NCBI RefSeq assembly: GCF_005774735.1
Contig: NZ_VBUM01000027.1
Span: 1-39,535, forward strand
Reading direction: 5' to 3'
DNA length: 39,535 nucleotides
Source of the DNA: Microbacterium sp. 5K110
Lineage (GTDB): Bacteria > Actinomycetota > Actinomycetes > Actinomycetales > Microbacteriaceae
Shown: in pieces, positions 8,207 to 16,064 of the stretch
Position numbering within the stretch: position 1 is the stretch's first letter
How the letters are laid out: every line of letters starts with the position of its first letter
Notes under the pieces: generated by a model
Told to the model about the DNA's origin: nothing
The model's database searches: none
What the model saw: the letters and a program-made list of their open reading frames with translations, nothing else
Made by a program: the position numbers and the translations under genes

Positions 8207-8743
8207 ATGCATCTCAACCCTTACGGCGAGTACGCGGTCCTGCTCGCCGCGTCACTGGCAAACGACTGGCCCGAAGATCGAGCGGGCATTGTCGACCGTG
8301 CGGAGTCTTATGGGATGCAGACGCCGTTCGCGAATCCGCAAGCGGACGACTACACCGGTGTCCGCAGGGTAATCGACCGATGGCTCGAAGTCGTTGATGA
8401 ACCTTTGCCGCAACGACGCGCCGACCTCCTCAACCAACACCTCGCAGAGGCGGCCGCCTACCCGCGCCTAACCGACCACCATGATGAAGGCTGGCACCTC
8501 CACTATCGAGACCAAGACCAAGCCCTGCCGCATGTGCTGGAGGCCGTCATCAGCGTCGGCACCGCACTCCACCTGACAACGCGGGGAATGCACCGCCTTC
8601 ACCGATGCGACGCCGGCAAAGTCCCGGGTGACCCGTGCCACAACGTCGTGGTAGACGTCACGCGCAACGGCCGCCAGCGGTACTGCAGCGTCCGCTGCGC
8701 CAACCGCGCTGCAGTACGTCGGCACCGCGCGCGACACGCGTGA
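8207..8743 (+). CDS. CGNR zinc-finger (ABATE-domain) putative regulator
   Basis: A 178-residue protein of the ABATE/CGNR type. The helical N-terminal domain starts NPYGEYAVLLAASLAND (typical ABATE start). The C-terminal zinc finger has RCDAGKVPGDPCHNVVVD and QRYCSVRCANRAAVRRHRAR, giving the C-x8-C...C-x3-C pattern and the C-A-N-R that names the family. The family is thought to bind DNA and control stress or transport genes, mostly by inference. It is divergent from a LysE exporter across 48 bases, which it probably controls. No strong SD sequence; the gene may be leaderless or close to it. Confidence 0.8.
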   Translation: MHLNPYGEYAVLLAASLANDWPEDRAGIVDRAESYGMQTPFANPQADDYTGVRRVIDRWLEVVDEPLPQRRADLLNQHLAEAAAYPRLTDHHDEGWHLHYRDQDQALPHVLEAVISVGTALHLTTRGMHRLHRCDAGKVPGDPCHNVVVDVTRNGRQRYCSVRCANRAAVRRHRARHA

Positions 8744-8971
8744 ACATGGAGACCTGACTACGCCCGGCCACCCACATCGCAATGAGCCTCATCGCCAGCA
8801 GCACCGGATCCCACACGCCGGTAGCGGCATCGTCGCCTCCCGCTGGCCCGCTCAGAAACGGAACTACGCCTCTCGACCTCCTCGAGGAAGGCGCCGACGC
8901 CGGGGAAAGTACGGCACCAACGTCGCATGCCGTGGCTCCACGAGCGGGGCGGCAACGCGGCTGACTCGCCC

Positions 8972-9316
8972 TCACCGGAGTCGGTCGACGCCCAGGTTCC
9001 AGATGGTCACGTTCGGTTCCGCGCCGTCGTGGCGAGCGGCGTACTCATGGAGCGCGTCCGTGCGCACGTGCTCCGGGTCCTCGCCGTCCGCGAGTCGGCG
9101 GATGAGCGGAGCCATCCATTCCCATCCCTGATCGACGAGCCGACTGGACCACCGCGACAGGAACCCGTCCGCCGTCCAGACTCCCGCGTGATCGTCGGGA
9201 CCGTACCTCTCGCCGGTCGCGACGAGGCGCTCCTCGAACGCGACCCAGACGAACACGGAGCGGTAGGGCTGCGGCGTCCACCCAGCGAGCTCGGTGAACC
9301 GAACCGGGGACGTCAT
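8972..9316 (-). CDS. hypothetical protein, 114 residues
   Basis: Not a family that I recognise. ATG 9316 overlaps the stop of the truncated carboxypeptidase frame (ATGA). The protein is acidic and rich in tryptophan: FTELAGWTPQPYRSVFVWVA, then TADGFLSRWSSRLVDQGWEW and ALHEYAARHDGAEPNVTIWN. It has no signal peptide and no membrane segment. Composition and codon use look like a real gene. The frame is open upstream to 9457, but that part overlaps the neighbour and is low quality. The bases 8744-8971 to its left hold no recognised gene. Confidence 0.5.
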   Translation of the reverse strand: MTSPVRFTELAGWTPQPYRSVFVWVAFEERLVATGERYGPDDHAGVWTADGFLSRWSSRLVDQGWEWMAPLIRRLADGEDPEHVRTDALHEYAARHDGAEPNVTIWNLGVDRLR

Positions 9317-9828
9317 GCTTCCGTGATGCGCACAGGCGAGCGACTGGTCAGAGTCGGTCGTGGTTCGCCGGACTGTTCTGCACGAGCCACCTCCCCGTGA
9401 ACGGGTAGACGAGGTCGACCGGATCCACCGTAGAAGCTCCGCACGCCGAGGTTCCAAAGAAGGTTGTGCAGGTTCGTGTTATCGCTGTACCCGAGGAACG
9501 GCTTCGGGTTCGCCGCGATCACGGCGGCATCGAAGTGCGGAATGACAGTGATCTGGTCATCACCACCGATGGCGGCCAGCACCGCGCGAATGCTCCGATC
9601 CGCGAACACCGCGTTCACGTCTGCCGCACGGGCTTCCGCGCTCGCGCCGAGTTGCCGCGTCGTGGGGTACTCGACCGGGATGAACCCGGTCGCCTCCTTC
9701 AGACGCCGCATCGCTTGCTCGTGGAGAACGGGCGAAATCGCTGGGGCGGCGAATGCCGGCGAGATCACGGCGACACGATCACCCGGACGGACTTTGGGAA
9801 CGGCTTCAACGAAGCTGCGACCATCCAC
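9313..9828 (-). pseudogene. LD-carboxypeptidase (S66/MccF-like), C-terminally truncated
   Basis: The first 125 residues are an S66 peptidase N-terminal domain: VRPGDRVAVISPAFAAPA, AADVNAVFADRSIRAVLAAI, GGDDQITVIPHFDAAVI and KPFLGYSDNTNLHNLLWNLG, whose serine (GYSD) is the nucleophile. The protein should be more than 300 residues, with the catalytic Glu/His in the second half, but after FYGGS near 9440 similarity ends. In the next frame over the same bases, DPVDLVYPFTGRWLVQNSPAN looks like the start of an M23-type peptidase gene that also breaks off. So a recombination or deletion has joined two gene fragments. No active enzyme is expected. GTG 9828 is the only visible start. Confidence 0.68.
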
Positions 9829-10055
9829 CGATTAGACCAGACTCCCGCACCGCGGCCCCGTTCGTCGGAGAATACGCCCACTTCGAGCGTATCTACACGC
9901 GGCCCCTTGGCTGGCGCGCCAGCGGCGGCGGGCGGCGGGCAGCGGCGGCGGCGGCGATTACGTCCCCACGACACTGCAATTCGCAACTCGCTCGAAAGAC
10001 CTCGTGGAATTGGCATCTCGTATCGAGAACCTTCAACTGCCGGTCGTGTCGGCCC

Positions 10056-11450
10056 TCAGGCCTCTCCCGGCCTTGAACTGACCACGATTACCTTGGGTTC
10101 GACTGGTGCTCCGTGGGAACCCTTCACATACGACGCGATCCAGATCAGTCGGGTGCGCACGTGGCCGTCGTCGTCGAGCCCGAGTGAGGGGTAGGGCTGT
10201 CGCCGCCAGTGGCCGCGAACCGACCAGGCCGCACGATCGGGCGGCTCGCCGTCGCTCCCCTCTCGATAGACGGATACGTGATCGCTGCCCGCTTGCACGC
10301 GCACGATCGTCAGCTCGCCCTGCGGCTCGCCGCTGGGCACGACGACGCCTGTGACGCGTTCCGACTCAGTTATGCCGCCCTGGGCCATTAACGCCCACAC
10401 CGCGGCAAGCAGTTTCTGTTCCGGTCGGGTGTCATCCCAGACCGGGACGAATGGCACGCGGCCGGACAGCTGCGGCCCGACCTGTTTGACATTGACCGCG
10501 CCGGATCCCGCAACGCCAGCAACGTATGTGCGTATGCGCCACATCGAGCCGCCCTGCCGGTACCAGACCGCGCGGACATGGCGGTCGCTGTCGCCCGCCC
10601 GCTGCATCACGATCGGGCGCGCGAAGAACCAGATCGCGTTGATATGCACGGGCAGCGGATCGAGAACGTCCGCGTCGACGAGGCTGTCGACAGCCAGACG
10701 CAGAAGCTCTTCGTGAAGGAGGAACGCTTCTTCGGGACGATCCGACCCCTCGCCGACCGCCGCGACGACGGACGGCACTTTGTTGGCGGTGAAGAGCTGT
10801 GCGCGAGGGTTGATGCGGGGCGGTTCACCGGCGCTAGGGGGTGGCACCCGCACGAGCGAGTCCGCAGCCAATCGTTCACCAGGATGCCCGATCGTCTTCA
10901 GCGACCTTCCTAGCCAGACGTGTTGATGGGCGAGGTCGAAGGCGATGTAGAGATTGGGTGGCGTCCACCCGCGAGCGACATAGTCGCGGTCAACGTCCCG
11001 CAACGGCGCCAACAGCCTCCGTGCATCCGAAGCGTTGAGCACAGTGGGTGGCAGCGGCCCGCCCGACAGGGTGCAGAACCCGTACCGCGCGACGGCGTCA
11101 CGGTTGTGGAATGCGACGATGACTTCGTTACCCTCGGGCAGCCGAGCGGCAACGGTCAAGCCCGCCGCGATGGTGGGGATGACGCGACGGATTGCGTCGT
11201 CATGCTGCTCCCGAATGCCTTGAGCAAACCTCGACCGGCGGCGCGCTGGCTCCACACCCCGCCGCCGCTCCGGCACAGCCCCGCCACCATTCAAATGCAC
11301 TCGCACCTTGCGAGCGAGCGACTCACTCAGCTGCGCCTCAGGGCGCACTTCCGCCTCACCCAGGCTCCGCAGCGCGTCGAGCACGGTGCGCACGTCAACG
11401 CCGAGCTCATTTGCAACCTCGAACACTCGGCGTCGGTACACGAAGTCCAT
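10056..11450 (-). CDS. unknown protein with IF-2 N-terminal-type motif
   Basis: A 464-residue soluble protein. Residues 5-55 (RRVFEVANELGVDVRTVLDA, LRSLGEAEV) match the small three-helix IF2_N module found at the start of translation initiation factor IF-2, but nothing else of IF-2 is present. An arginine-rich linker follows, then a long domain of unknown type with NRDAVARYGFCTLSGG, NLYIAFDLAHQHVWLGRSLK, and a C-terminal part with VRAVWYRQGGSMWRIRTYVA. No nuclease or ATPase motif is evident. I took ATG 11450; the open frame reaches 11825, but the extension is arginine-rich and overlaps the next gene's 3' repeat. It lies downstream of the PIN gene (167-base gap). IF2_N modules also occur as adaptors in nucleic-acid-binding proteins, so an RNA-linked role in this island is possible but unproven. 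Confidence 0.68.
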   Translation of the reverse strand: MDFVYRRRVFEVANELGVDVRTVLDALRSLGEAEVRPEAQLSESLARKVRVHLNGGGAVPERRRGVEPARRRSRFAQGIREQHDDAIRRVIPTIAAGLTVAARLPEGNEVIVAFHNRDAVARYGFCTLSGGPLPPTVLNASDARRLLAPLRDVDRDYVARGWTPPNLYIAFDLAHQHVWLGRSLKTIGHPGERLAADSLVRVPPPSAGEPPRINPRAQLFTANKVPSVVAAVGEGSDRPEEAFLLHEELLRLAVDSLVDADVLDPLPVHINAIWFFARPIVMQRAGDSDRHVRAVWYRQGGSMWRIRTYVAGVAGSGAVNVKQVGPQLSGRVPFVPVWDDTRPEQKLLAAVWALMAQGGITESERVTGVVVPSGEPQGELTIVRVQAGSDHVSVYREGSDGEPPDRAAWSVRGHWRRQPYPSLGLDDDGHVRTRLIWIASYVKGSHGAPVEPKVIVVSSRPGEA

Positions 11451-11592
11451 GATGACTTGCCGAGCGTCACCGCCGAACCGCGAAGGCCGCCGACATAAAG
11501 CGAGGACAGCCGAGTGCCGATCAGATGCACGCCCCACCTGAACAGCGGCGGCCGCGCCGGCGGCCCTCGAGGTAGCTCCTACCCGCCCACTG

Positions 11593-11640
11593 TCTATGCC
11601 GGTGCGTCTCCTTCGATCTATGCCGGTGCGTCTCCTTCGA
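11593..11640. repeat. two tandem 24-base copies at the 3' end of the PIN gene
   Basis: A 24-base unit beginning TCTATGCCGGTGCG and ending CCTTCGA is present twice, back to back and identical (11593-11616 and 11617-11640). The second copy contains the last codons and the stop (11618-11620) of the PIN gene; the first copy lies just past the stop. This is a recent duplication that lengthened the 3' untranslated part without altering the protein. Confidence 0.85.
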
Positions 11641-12637
11641 TGGTGTCGAGACGCAGGGAGGCGACCTCGTCGATGCGGTTCCCTGACGAGTAAGCATTGC
11701 CGCTGAGATCCAGGACCCATACGGCGGTGTCCCGATGGGTGGCGTAGTCGCCGGCGTCCTCGTCGAGGATCTCGACGCTCTCGAGCTTCACGAGGCACGT
11801 TGCCTGGGCGGTGTAGTTGATCCATAGATCGCGCGACTTTCGCTCGATCTGCACCCCTTCCACGTTCACATCCAGTAACAAGACTTCAAGCACATCAGCA
11901 ACGTCGAACTCGGTCTTCGCTGCCAGCGAGTGAGTGAAGTCCTTGGGTGTTCCGCCTGCCAGCACCGCATCCTGTACCGCGTCGTGAAGCTGTCGCTCCT
12001 GCTCGTAGTCCAATGAGCCCTCGTCATCGAGGAACTGCCCGGGAACCTTGAAATCGGAGATGCTTTCAAGGATCTTCACCTCCCACTCCACATCGAGTTT
12101 CTCGATCTCGGCCAAGAGTTCGCGCCGTCGCGCTGGTCCGAACGCACGCTTGTCAGCCGACAGAAGAAACGCGTGCGGATCTTCGGGTTCGCACGTGAGA
12201 AGCAGATCGACAAAGACGTACCAGTGCAGCGCGTCACGGTATCCGTTGCCCTCCCTGTCGAACGGTGCCGACCGTGAGATCGCCCGCAACGCGACCTCAC
12301 GATGCTCTACCTCCGGGTAGCCGACGATCTCTGCACCCATCTGTTCGAGGCGCGCCCGCAGAAGACTCTCGTACTCGGCGGCGAAGGACTCTGAAGCGTT
12401 GATGGCTTCCTGGACGAGTTCCCGTGACCTCGGCGGCCATGTCTTGAGAGCCTTCTTCGCCTCGCGTTCACGCAATGCTGCACTGTCGCGGTACCGTGCC
12501 ACGGCTTCATCGACCGCAAGCTCGGGCACATAAAGATCGAGCGCTTCGGAAGCGACCGCATCCGCGACGGCGTCCCACTGCCGCCCGCGCAGAAGCGGAT
12601 TGCCGACGATCACGTTGGCGTCAAGCAGCAAGAACAC
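11618..12637 (-). CDS. PIN-domain nuclease-like protein (DUF4935 type)
   Basis: A 339-residue protein with an N-terminal PIN domain (residues 1-170): FLLLDANVIVGNPLL (first acidic site), YVPELAVDEAVARY (conserved Glu), FDREGNGYRDALHWYVFVDL (Asp) and HAFLLSADKRAFGP (last Asp). These four acidic positions form the metal site of PIN ribonucleases. The C-terminal half (170-339) is a separate domain with a predicted beta-rich part containing RKSRDLWINYTAQATCLVKL. The architecture matches the DUF4935 group found in toxin-antitoxin and defence islands. It starts at GTG 12637 and is preceded by the octapeptide-repeat gene on the same strand (71-base gap). Function is predicted as an RNA-cleaving effector; no cognate antitoxin was identified. 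Confidence 0.78.
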   Translation of the reverse strand: MFLLLDANVIVGNPLLRGRQWDAVADAVASEALDLYVPELAVDEAVARYRDSAALREREAKKALKTWPPRSRELVQEAINASESFAAEYESLLRARLEQMGAEIVGYPEVEHREVALRAISRSAPFDREGNGYRDALHWYVFVDLLLTCEPEDPHAFLLSADKRAFGPARRRELLAEIEKLDVEWEVKILESISDFKVPGQFLDDEGSLDYEQERQLHDAVQDAVLAGGTPKDFTHSLAAKTEFDVADVLEVLLLDVNVEGVQIERKSRDLWINYTAQATCLVKLESVEILDEDAGDYATHRDTAVWVLDLSGNAYSSGNRIDEVASLRLDTIEGDAPA

Positions 12638-12708
12638 AGCTCGACGGTACCCGGTGGAGTGTCAAGGTGAACGTGGGGCCGCTCCGATGAAGCAGAGCTC
12701 GTGATTCG

Positions 12709-13137
12709 TTACAGGTTCAGCCCGTGAGCACGCGCCAGCAGATCGGCGACATCGTTCAGCCCCTGATGGCGGAGGTAGGGGATGAAGTGGGTCATGGGTG
12801 GCTGATTCGAGCGGTACGGGTTCGGGTCTGCACCGTCATACAGCCCACCCCCAGGCAGCGAGGAGAGACCTCCGCCAGGAAGCGTAGACAAGCCGCCCCC
12901 GGGAAGCGTCGACAGACCACCGCCAGGAAGCGTCGACATACCGCCACCAGGGAGCGTGGATAAACCGCCACCAGGAAGGGTCGACAGGCCACCACCTGGG
13001 AGTGTCGACAGACCACCGCCGGGAAGCGTAGAGGCCCCGTCACCCGGCAGGGTGGACAAGCCGCCACCAGGAAGCGTCGACAGGCCACCGCCAGGAAGCG
13101 TCGACCGGTTGCGTGGCCAGGTGTTTCGTTCAGTCAT
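12709..13137 (-). CDS. small protein with eleven STLPGGGL repeats
   Basis: Not a family that I recognise. The 142-residue protein has a short start (MTERNTWPRNR), eleven perfect or near-perfect octapeptide repeats of consensus STLPGGGL (one STLPGDGA, one STLPGGGM, one SSLPGGGL), and a 43-residue tail: YDGADPNPYRSNQPPMTHF, then a likely helical IPYLRHQGLNDVADLLARAH. There is no signal peptide, LPXTG sorting signal or membrane segment. ATG 13137 is preceded by GGGAGATGGGG at slightly long spacing; ATG 13155 is a possible alternative. The repeats are in frame, and the tail has sequence complexity expected of a folded piece, which supports a real gene. It is divergent from the large ATPase at 13276 and precedes the PIN gene. 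The glycine/proline repeat suggests a flexible scaffold or a multivalent binding array. Confidence 0.6.
   Translation of the reverse strand: MTERNTWPRNRSTLPGGGLSTLPGGGLSTLPGDGASTLPGGGLSTLPGGGLSTLPGGGLSTLPGGGMSTLPGGGLSTLPGGGLSTLPGGGLSSLPGGGLYDGADPNPYRSNQPPMTHFIPYLRHQGLNDVADLLARAHGLNL
12841..13104. repeat. 11 x 24-base in-frame tandem repeat
   Basis: Eleven contiguous 24-base units, coding on the minus strand for the octapeptide STLPGGGL. Neighbouring units differ by a few bases, mostly at third codon positions (for example AGCGTCGACAGGCCACC against AGCGTAGACAAGCCGCC), so the amino-acid sequence is kept while the DNA drifts. There are no spacers. The array should be prone to copy-number change. 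Confidence 0.9.
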
Positions 13138-13275
13138 CCGATCAGCGTGCCCCATCTCCCGCACCAACTCCAGCGGCCCGCGCGACGCACAGCTCGGCGT
13201 CCTGTCAGGGCGACGATAGAGTCGGCGGTGAGCAGCGCGTTCCATGGACACCGCTGTCGCGACGGAGGTCGGTCG

Positions 13276-15843
13276 ATGACGGACGCGGTGCAAGCGGACA
13301 CACGGGTGGACCCCCGTCAGCTTCTTGGCGCGTGGGCGAACAGTTCCGACGAATGGGTGCGGTACATCGTGCGCGTCGTACTCACCGGAGCTGGCCCTCT
13401 CAACTCCGACGAAGAGGACCACGCGTACACGCTGTTCCGGCAAGAGAAGGCGCTGGACGCCCGGGAACTGTCGACCGAGGATCAGCTCGCGATGATCGAC
13501 GGGGAGGACGAGGCGCTCGAACCTTTGACCGTGACCTCACTGTCAGAGGTTGCGGGGGTGAACGCTCTGATCGGTGGTGGGGTCATCGAACCGCATCAGG
13601 GCCTCACCATTCTGTTCGGTGAGAACGGCACCGGCAAGACCGGGTACTCGAGAATCTTCAAAGCGCTTGCTGCCAGCCGCACCGCGGACGTCATCCTCGG
13701 GGATATCGAGGCGACGGCGCCGCAATCCCCGTCCGCGACGATCGGCTACCAACTCGGAGCGGAAGCGAAGACGTACGCCTGGACAGGGCAACGGGGGGTT
13801 GCCCCGTTCACGCGCATCTCGATCTTCGACAGCCCATCGGTGAGCTTCCATGTCGACGAAGACCTCGAGTATGTGTACGTCCCCGCCGCGCTTGCCTTGT
13901 TCAACCACGTCATCGCCGGAATCAAGGCCGTCCAGGCCCGCATTGATGCGGCAATCAGCGACCTGCGATCCGGCCCCACAGGACTGCTGGGCCGATTCCC
14001 GCGAGCGGCGTCGGTGTACCCGCTGATCGAGACGCTCGGCGCCGCGACAGACCTGGACCAGCTCAGGGCGATGGCCGACCACCACACCGACGCTGATACC
14101 CGCATCGGGACACTGCGCCGCACCGTGGCCGCGCTGGAGGCCGACACGATCAGCGCCGAGATCACCCTGCAACAACGCGCCGAGCGTGTCCTAGCCGAGG
14201 CGAGCACGGCCGCACAGATTCTCGGTCGGTTCAGCCCCGCCACGTACAGCAGCGAGCTCACCGCCCTGGCGTACCTGCAGGAGGAGTATCGAGCCTTCCG
14301 CGCGGCGCTGTTCGAAGCGGCGGACCTGCCCGCCGCCCCCGACGACACCTGGACCCGGTTCATCCAGGCCGGTGAGGAGTACGAAGCACACCTGAGCGCA
14401 CACGACGCGCACGACGCAGACCGGTGCCTCTACTGCCGCCAACCGCTCAGTGACCCGGCACGGGCGCTGATCGGAAAGTATTCCGAGTTCCTCGAGGAAA
14501 AGATCGCCGGCGACATCGAAGCCGCCAAGGGGCGGCTCAGCGCCCTGACCTCACCCGTGTTCGGCATCCGGACCAGCGATGTCGACGCCTACGCGCGCGA
14601 CCACGCCACGAGCAACCCGCAGCCCGTGTTCTTGCCACTGCTGGAACGCACGCTCAGCACTGCCACCGCGCTCCTTGACCACCTCCGCGACAACACCCCC
14701 GTCACAGCCGACCTCCTGGCTCACGTGGCCGCCGACGCAGATGGCCTCACCGAAGCACTCGAGACCACCAGCGGCGCCCTGGTGGAACTGCGAGGACAAG
14801 CCGCGCGGCGCGCGGAAACACTCGCTGAGAAGAAGAAGGAACTGGTCGAACTCGAAGCTGCCGCCGAACTCGCCCGGTCCTGGGCGATCATCGAACAACA
14901 GGTGCGCGACGCGAAACAAGCCGACCGCCTCGCACTGCTCGCCAAGCCCATGCCTGCGCTACTACGCGCGGTCACTGGCCTTGCCAAAACCGCGAGCGAC
15001 CAGATGATCAACGAAAGCTTCGACGCGCTGTTCGCCGAAGAACGCACCGCGCTCCGTGCACCCGAACTTCAAGTCGAGTTCGTGGGCCGTCAGGGACGAG
15101 CGCACCGCCGCAAGGTCCTCACCGGCAAGCACAAGCCGTCGAAGGTCCTCTCCGAGGGCGAGCAGAAGGTTCTCGCGATGGCGGACTTTCTCGCCGAAGC
15201 ACGCCTCGCCGGCATCACCGCACCGGTGATCTTCGACGACCCGGTCTCCAGTCTCGATCATCGCCGCATCAACGAGGTCGCGCAGCGTGTCGCGGCACTC
15301 GCCGACACGACCCAGGTGATCGTGTTCACCCACGACATCTTCTTCGCCACCACACTGCTGAACCTGATGGCAGCGTCCAAACGATGCTCGTACTTCCACA
15401 TCACCGACGAGGACGGCAAGGGGCAGGTCACCCGAGCTACCGGGCCCCGCTGGGACAGCATCAGCAATCTGAAGAAGAACATCAACGAGACCATCCAGGC
15501 CGCCAAGTCCCAGCAGGGTGATGCGCGCGCCGCGCTCGTACGCACCGGCTACGACTGGATCCGGGCCTGGTGCGAGGTGTTCACCGAAACTGAGCTGCTG
15601 CAGGGGGTGACGCAGCGTTACCAGCCCAACGTGCGGATGACCGCGCTACCGAACATCAAGACGGCCGCCCTGCCTGCCGCTATCGAGACTGTGAACCGCG
15701 TGTTCGAAGAAGCCTGCCGCTACATCGACGGACACTCCCAGCCGCTCCCCACCCTGAACGTCAGCCCCACTCTGGCCGGCCTCGAGGCGCACTGGGCAGA
15801 GTTGAGCGAGGCCAGAGCCGCGTACCTCAGCGCCGGCGCGTGA
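13276..15843 (+). CDS. RloC-like SMC/ABC-type ATPase (AAA_13) with CxxC hook
   Basis: An 855-residue ATPase. Walker A is at 115-122 (GENGTGKT), the ABC signature-like KVLSEGEQKVLAMADFL is near 623-639, and Walker B is VIFDDPVSSLDHRR around 652-664, followed by a switch His in VFTHDIFF. The middle is coiled coil with a CLYC motif at 384-387, like the zinc hook of Rad50 and RloC. After the ATPase the last 130 residues are helical (TGYDWIRAWCEVFTETELLQ, then GVTQRYQPNVR) and could be a HEPN/anticodon-nuclease-type effector as in RloC, but I cannot identify catalytic residues with certainty. ATG 13276 has an excellent GGAGGT six bases upstream; the 43-codon upstream extension is non-coding. It stands alone on the plus strand, divergent from the repeat and PIN genes and upstream of Wadjet. 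Predicted role: phage or damage-triggered defence. Confidence 0.75.
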   Translation: MTDAVQADTRVDPRQLLGAWANSSDEWVRYIVRVVLTGAGPLNSDEEDHAYTLFRQEKALDARELSTEDQLAMIDGEDEALEPLTVTSLSEVAGVNALIGGGVIEPHQGLTILFGENGTGKTGYSRIFKALAASRTADVILGDIEATAPQSPSATIGYQLGAEAKTYAWTGQRGVAPFTRISIFDSPSVSFHVDEDLEYVYVPAALALFNHVIAGIKAVQARIDAAISDLRSGPTGLLGRFPRAASVYPLIETLGAATDLDQLRAMADHHTDADTRIGTLRRTVAALEADTISAEITLQQRAERVLAEASTAAQILGRFSPATYSSELTALAYLQEEYRAFRAALFEAADLPAAPDDTWTRFIQAGEEYEAHLSAHDAHDADRCLYCRQPLSDPARALIGKYSEFLEEKIAGDIEAAKGRLSALTSPVFGIRTSDVDAYARDHATSNPQPVFLPLLERTLSTATALLDHLRDNTPVTADLLAHVAADADGLTEALETTSGALVELRGQAARRAETLAEKKKELVELEAAAELARSWAIIEQQVRDAKQADRLALLAKPMPALLRAVTGLAKTASDQMINESFDALFAEERTALRAPELQVEFVGRQGRAHRRKVLTGKHKPSKVLSEGEQKVLAMADFLAEARLAGITAPVIFDDPVSSLDHRRINEVAQRVAALADTTQVIVFTHDIFFATTLLNLMAASKRCSYFHITDEDGKGQVTRATGPRWDSISNLKKNINETIQAAKSQQGDARAALVRTGYDWIRAWCEVFTETELLQGVTQRYQPNVRMTALPNIKTAALPAAIETVNRVFEEACRYIDGHSQPLPTLNVSPTLAGLEAHWAELSEARAAYLSAGA

Positions 15844-16064
15844 TTGGCCGTCGTTCGGGTGGGAGGAGACCCCGGCCTCGACAAGAACGCTACGTACCCC
15901 GGGCTGCCGACCCCGACCACATACCGCCGAGGGCATCTGGCGGATGAGGGTGCCCAGGCGCACGCATCCTCGCCCTCCTCGAGCCCCCGTCCGCCCGCCA
16001 AAGCGGCACCGTGTCGTCGGTATAGGAGATACTGGCGACACCTGAGGCCGGCAGGGGGGACCCG

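Noticed and set aside
8972..9470. Shared WNLGV peptide in the 114-residue protein and the carboxypeptidase fragment
   Set aside because: Five residues at different positions with different codons and no further similarity; coincidence is more likely than duplication.
12841..13104. CRISPR-like regularity of the 24-base units
   Set aside because: The units are contiguous, without spacers, and keep one reading frame; they encode a peptide repeat.
12956..13219. Plus-strand frame encoding PPPGSVDR repeats
   Set aside because: It is the complement of the octapeptide array. It has no start context and no complex flanking sequence, whereas the minus-strand product has a folded-looking tail.
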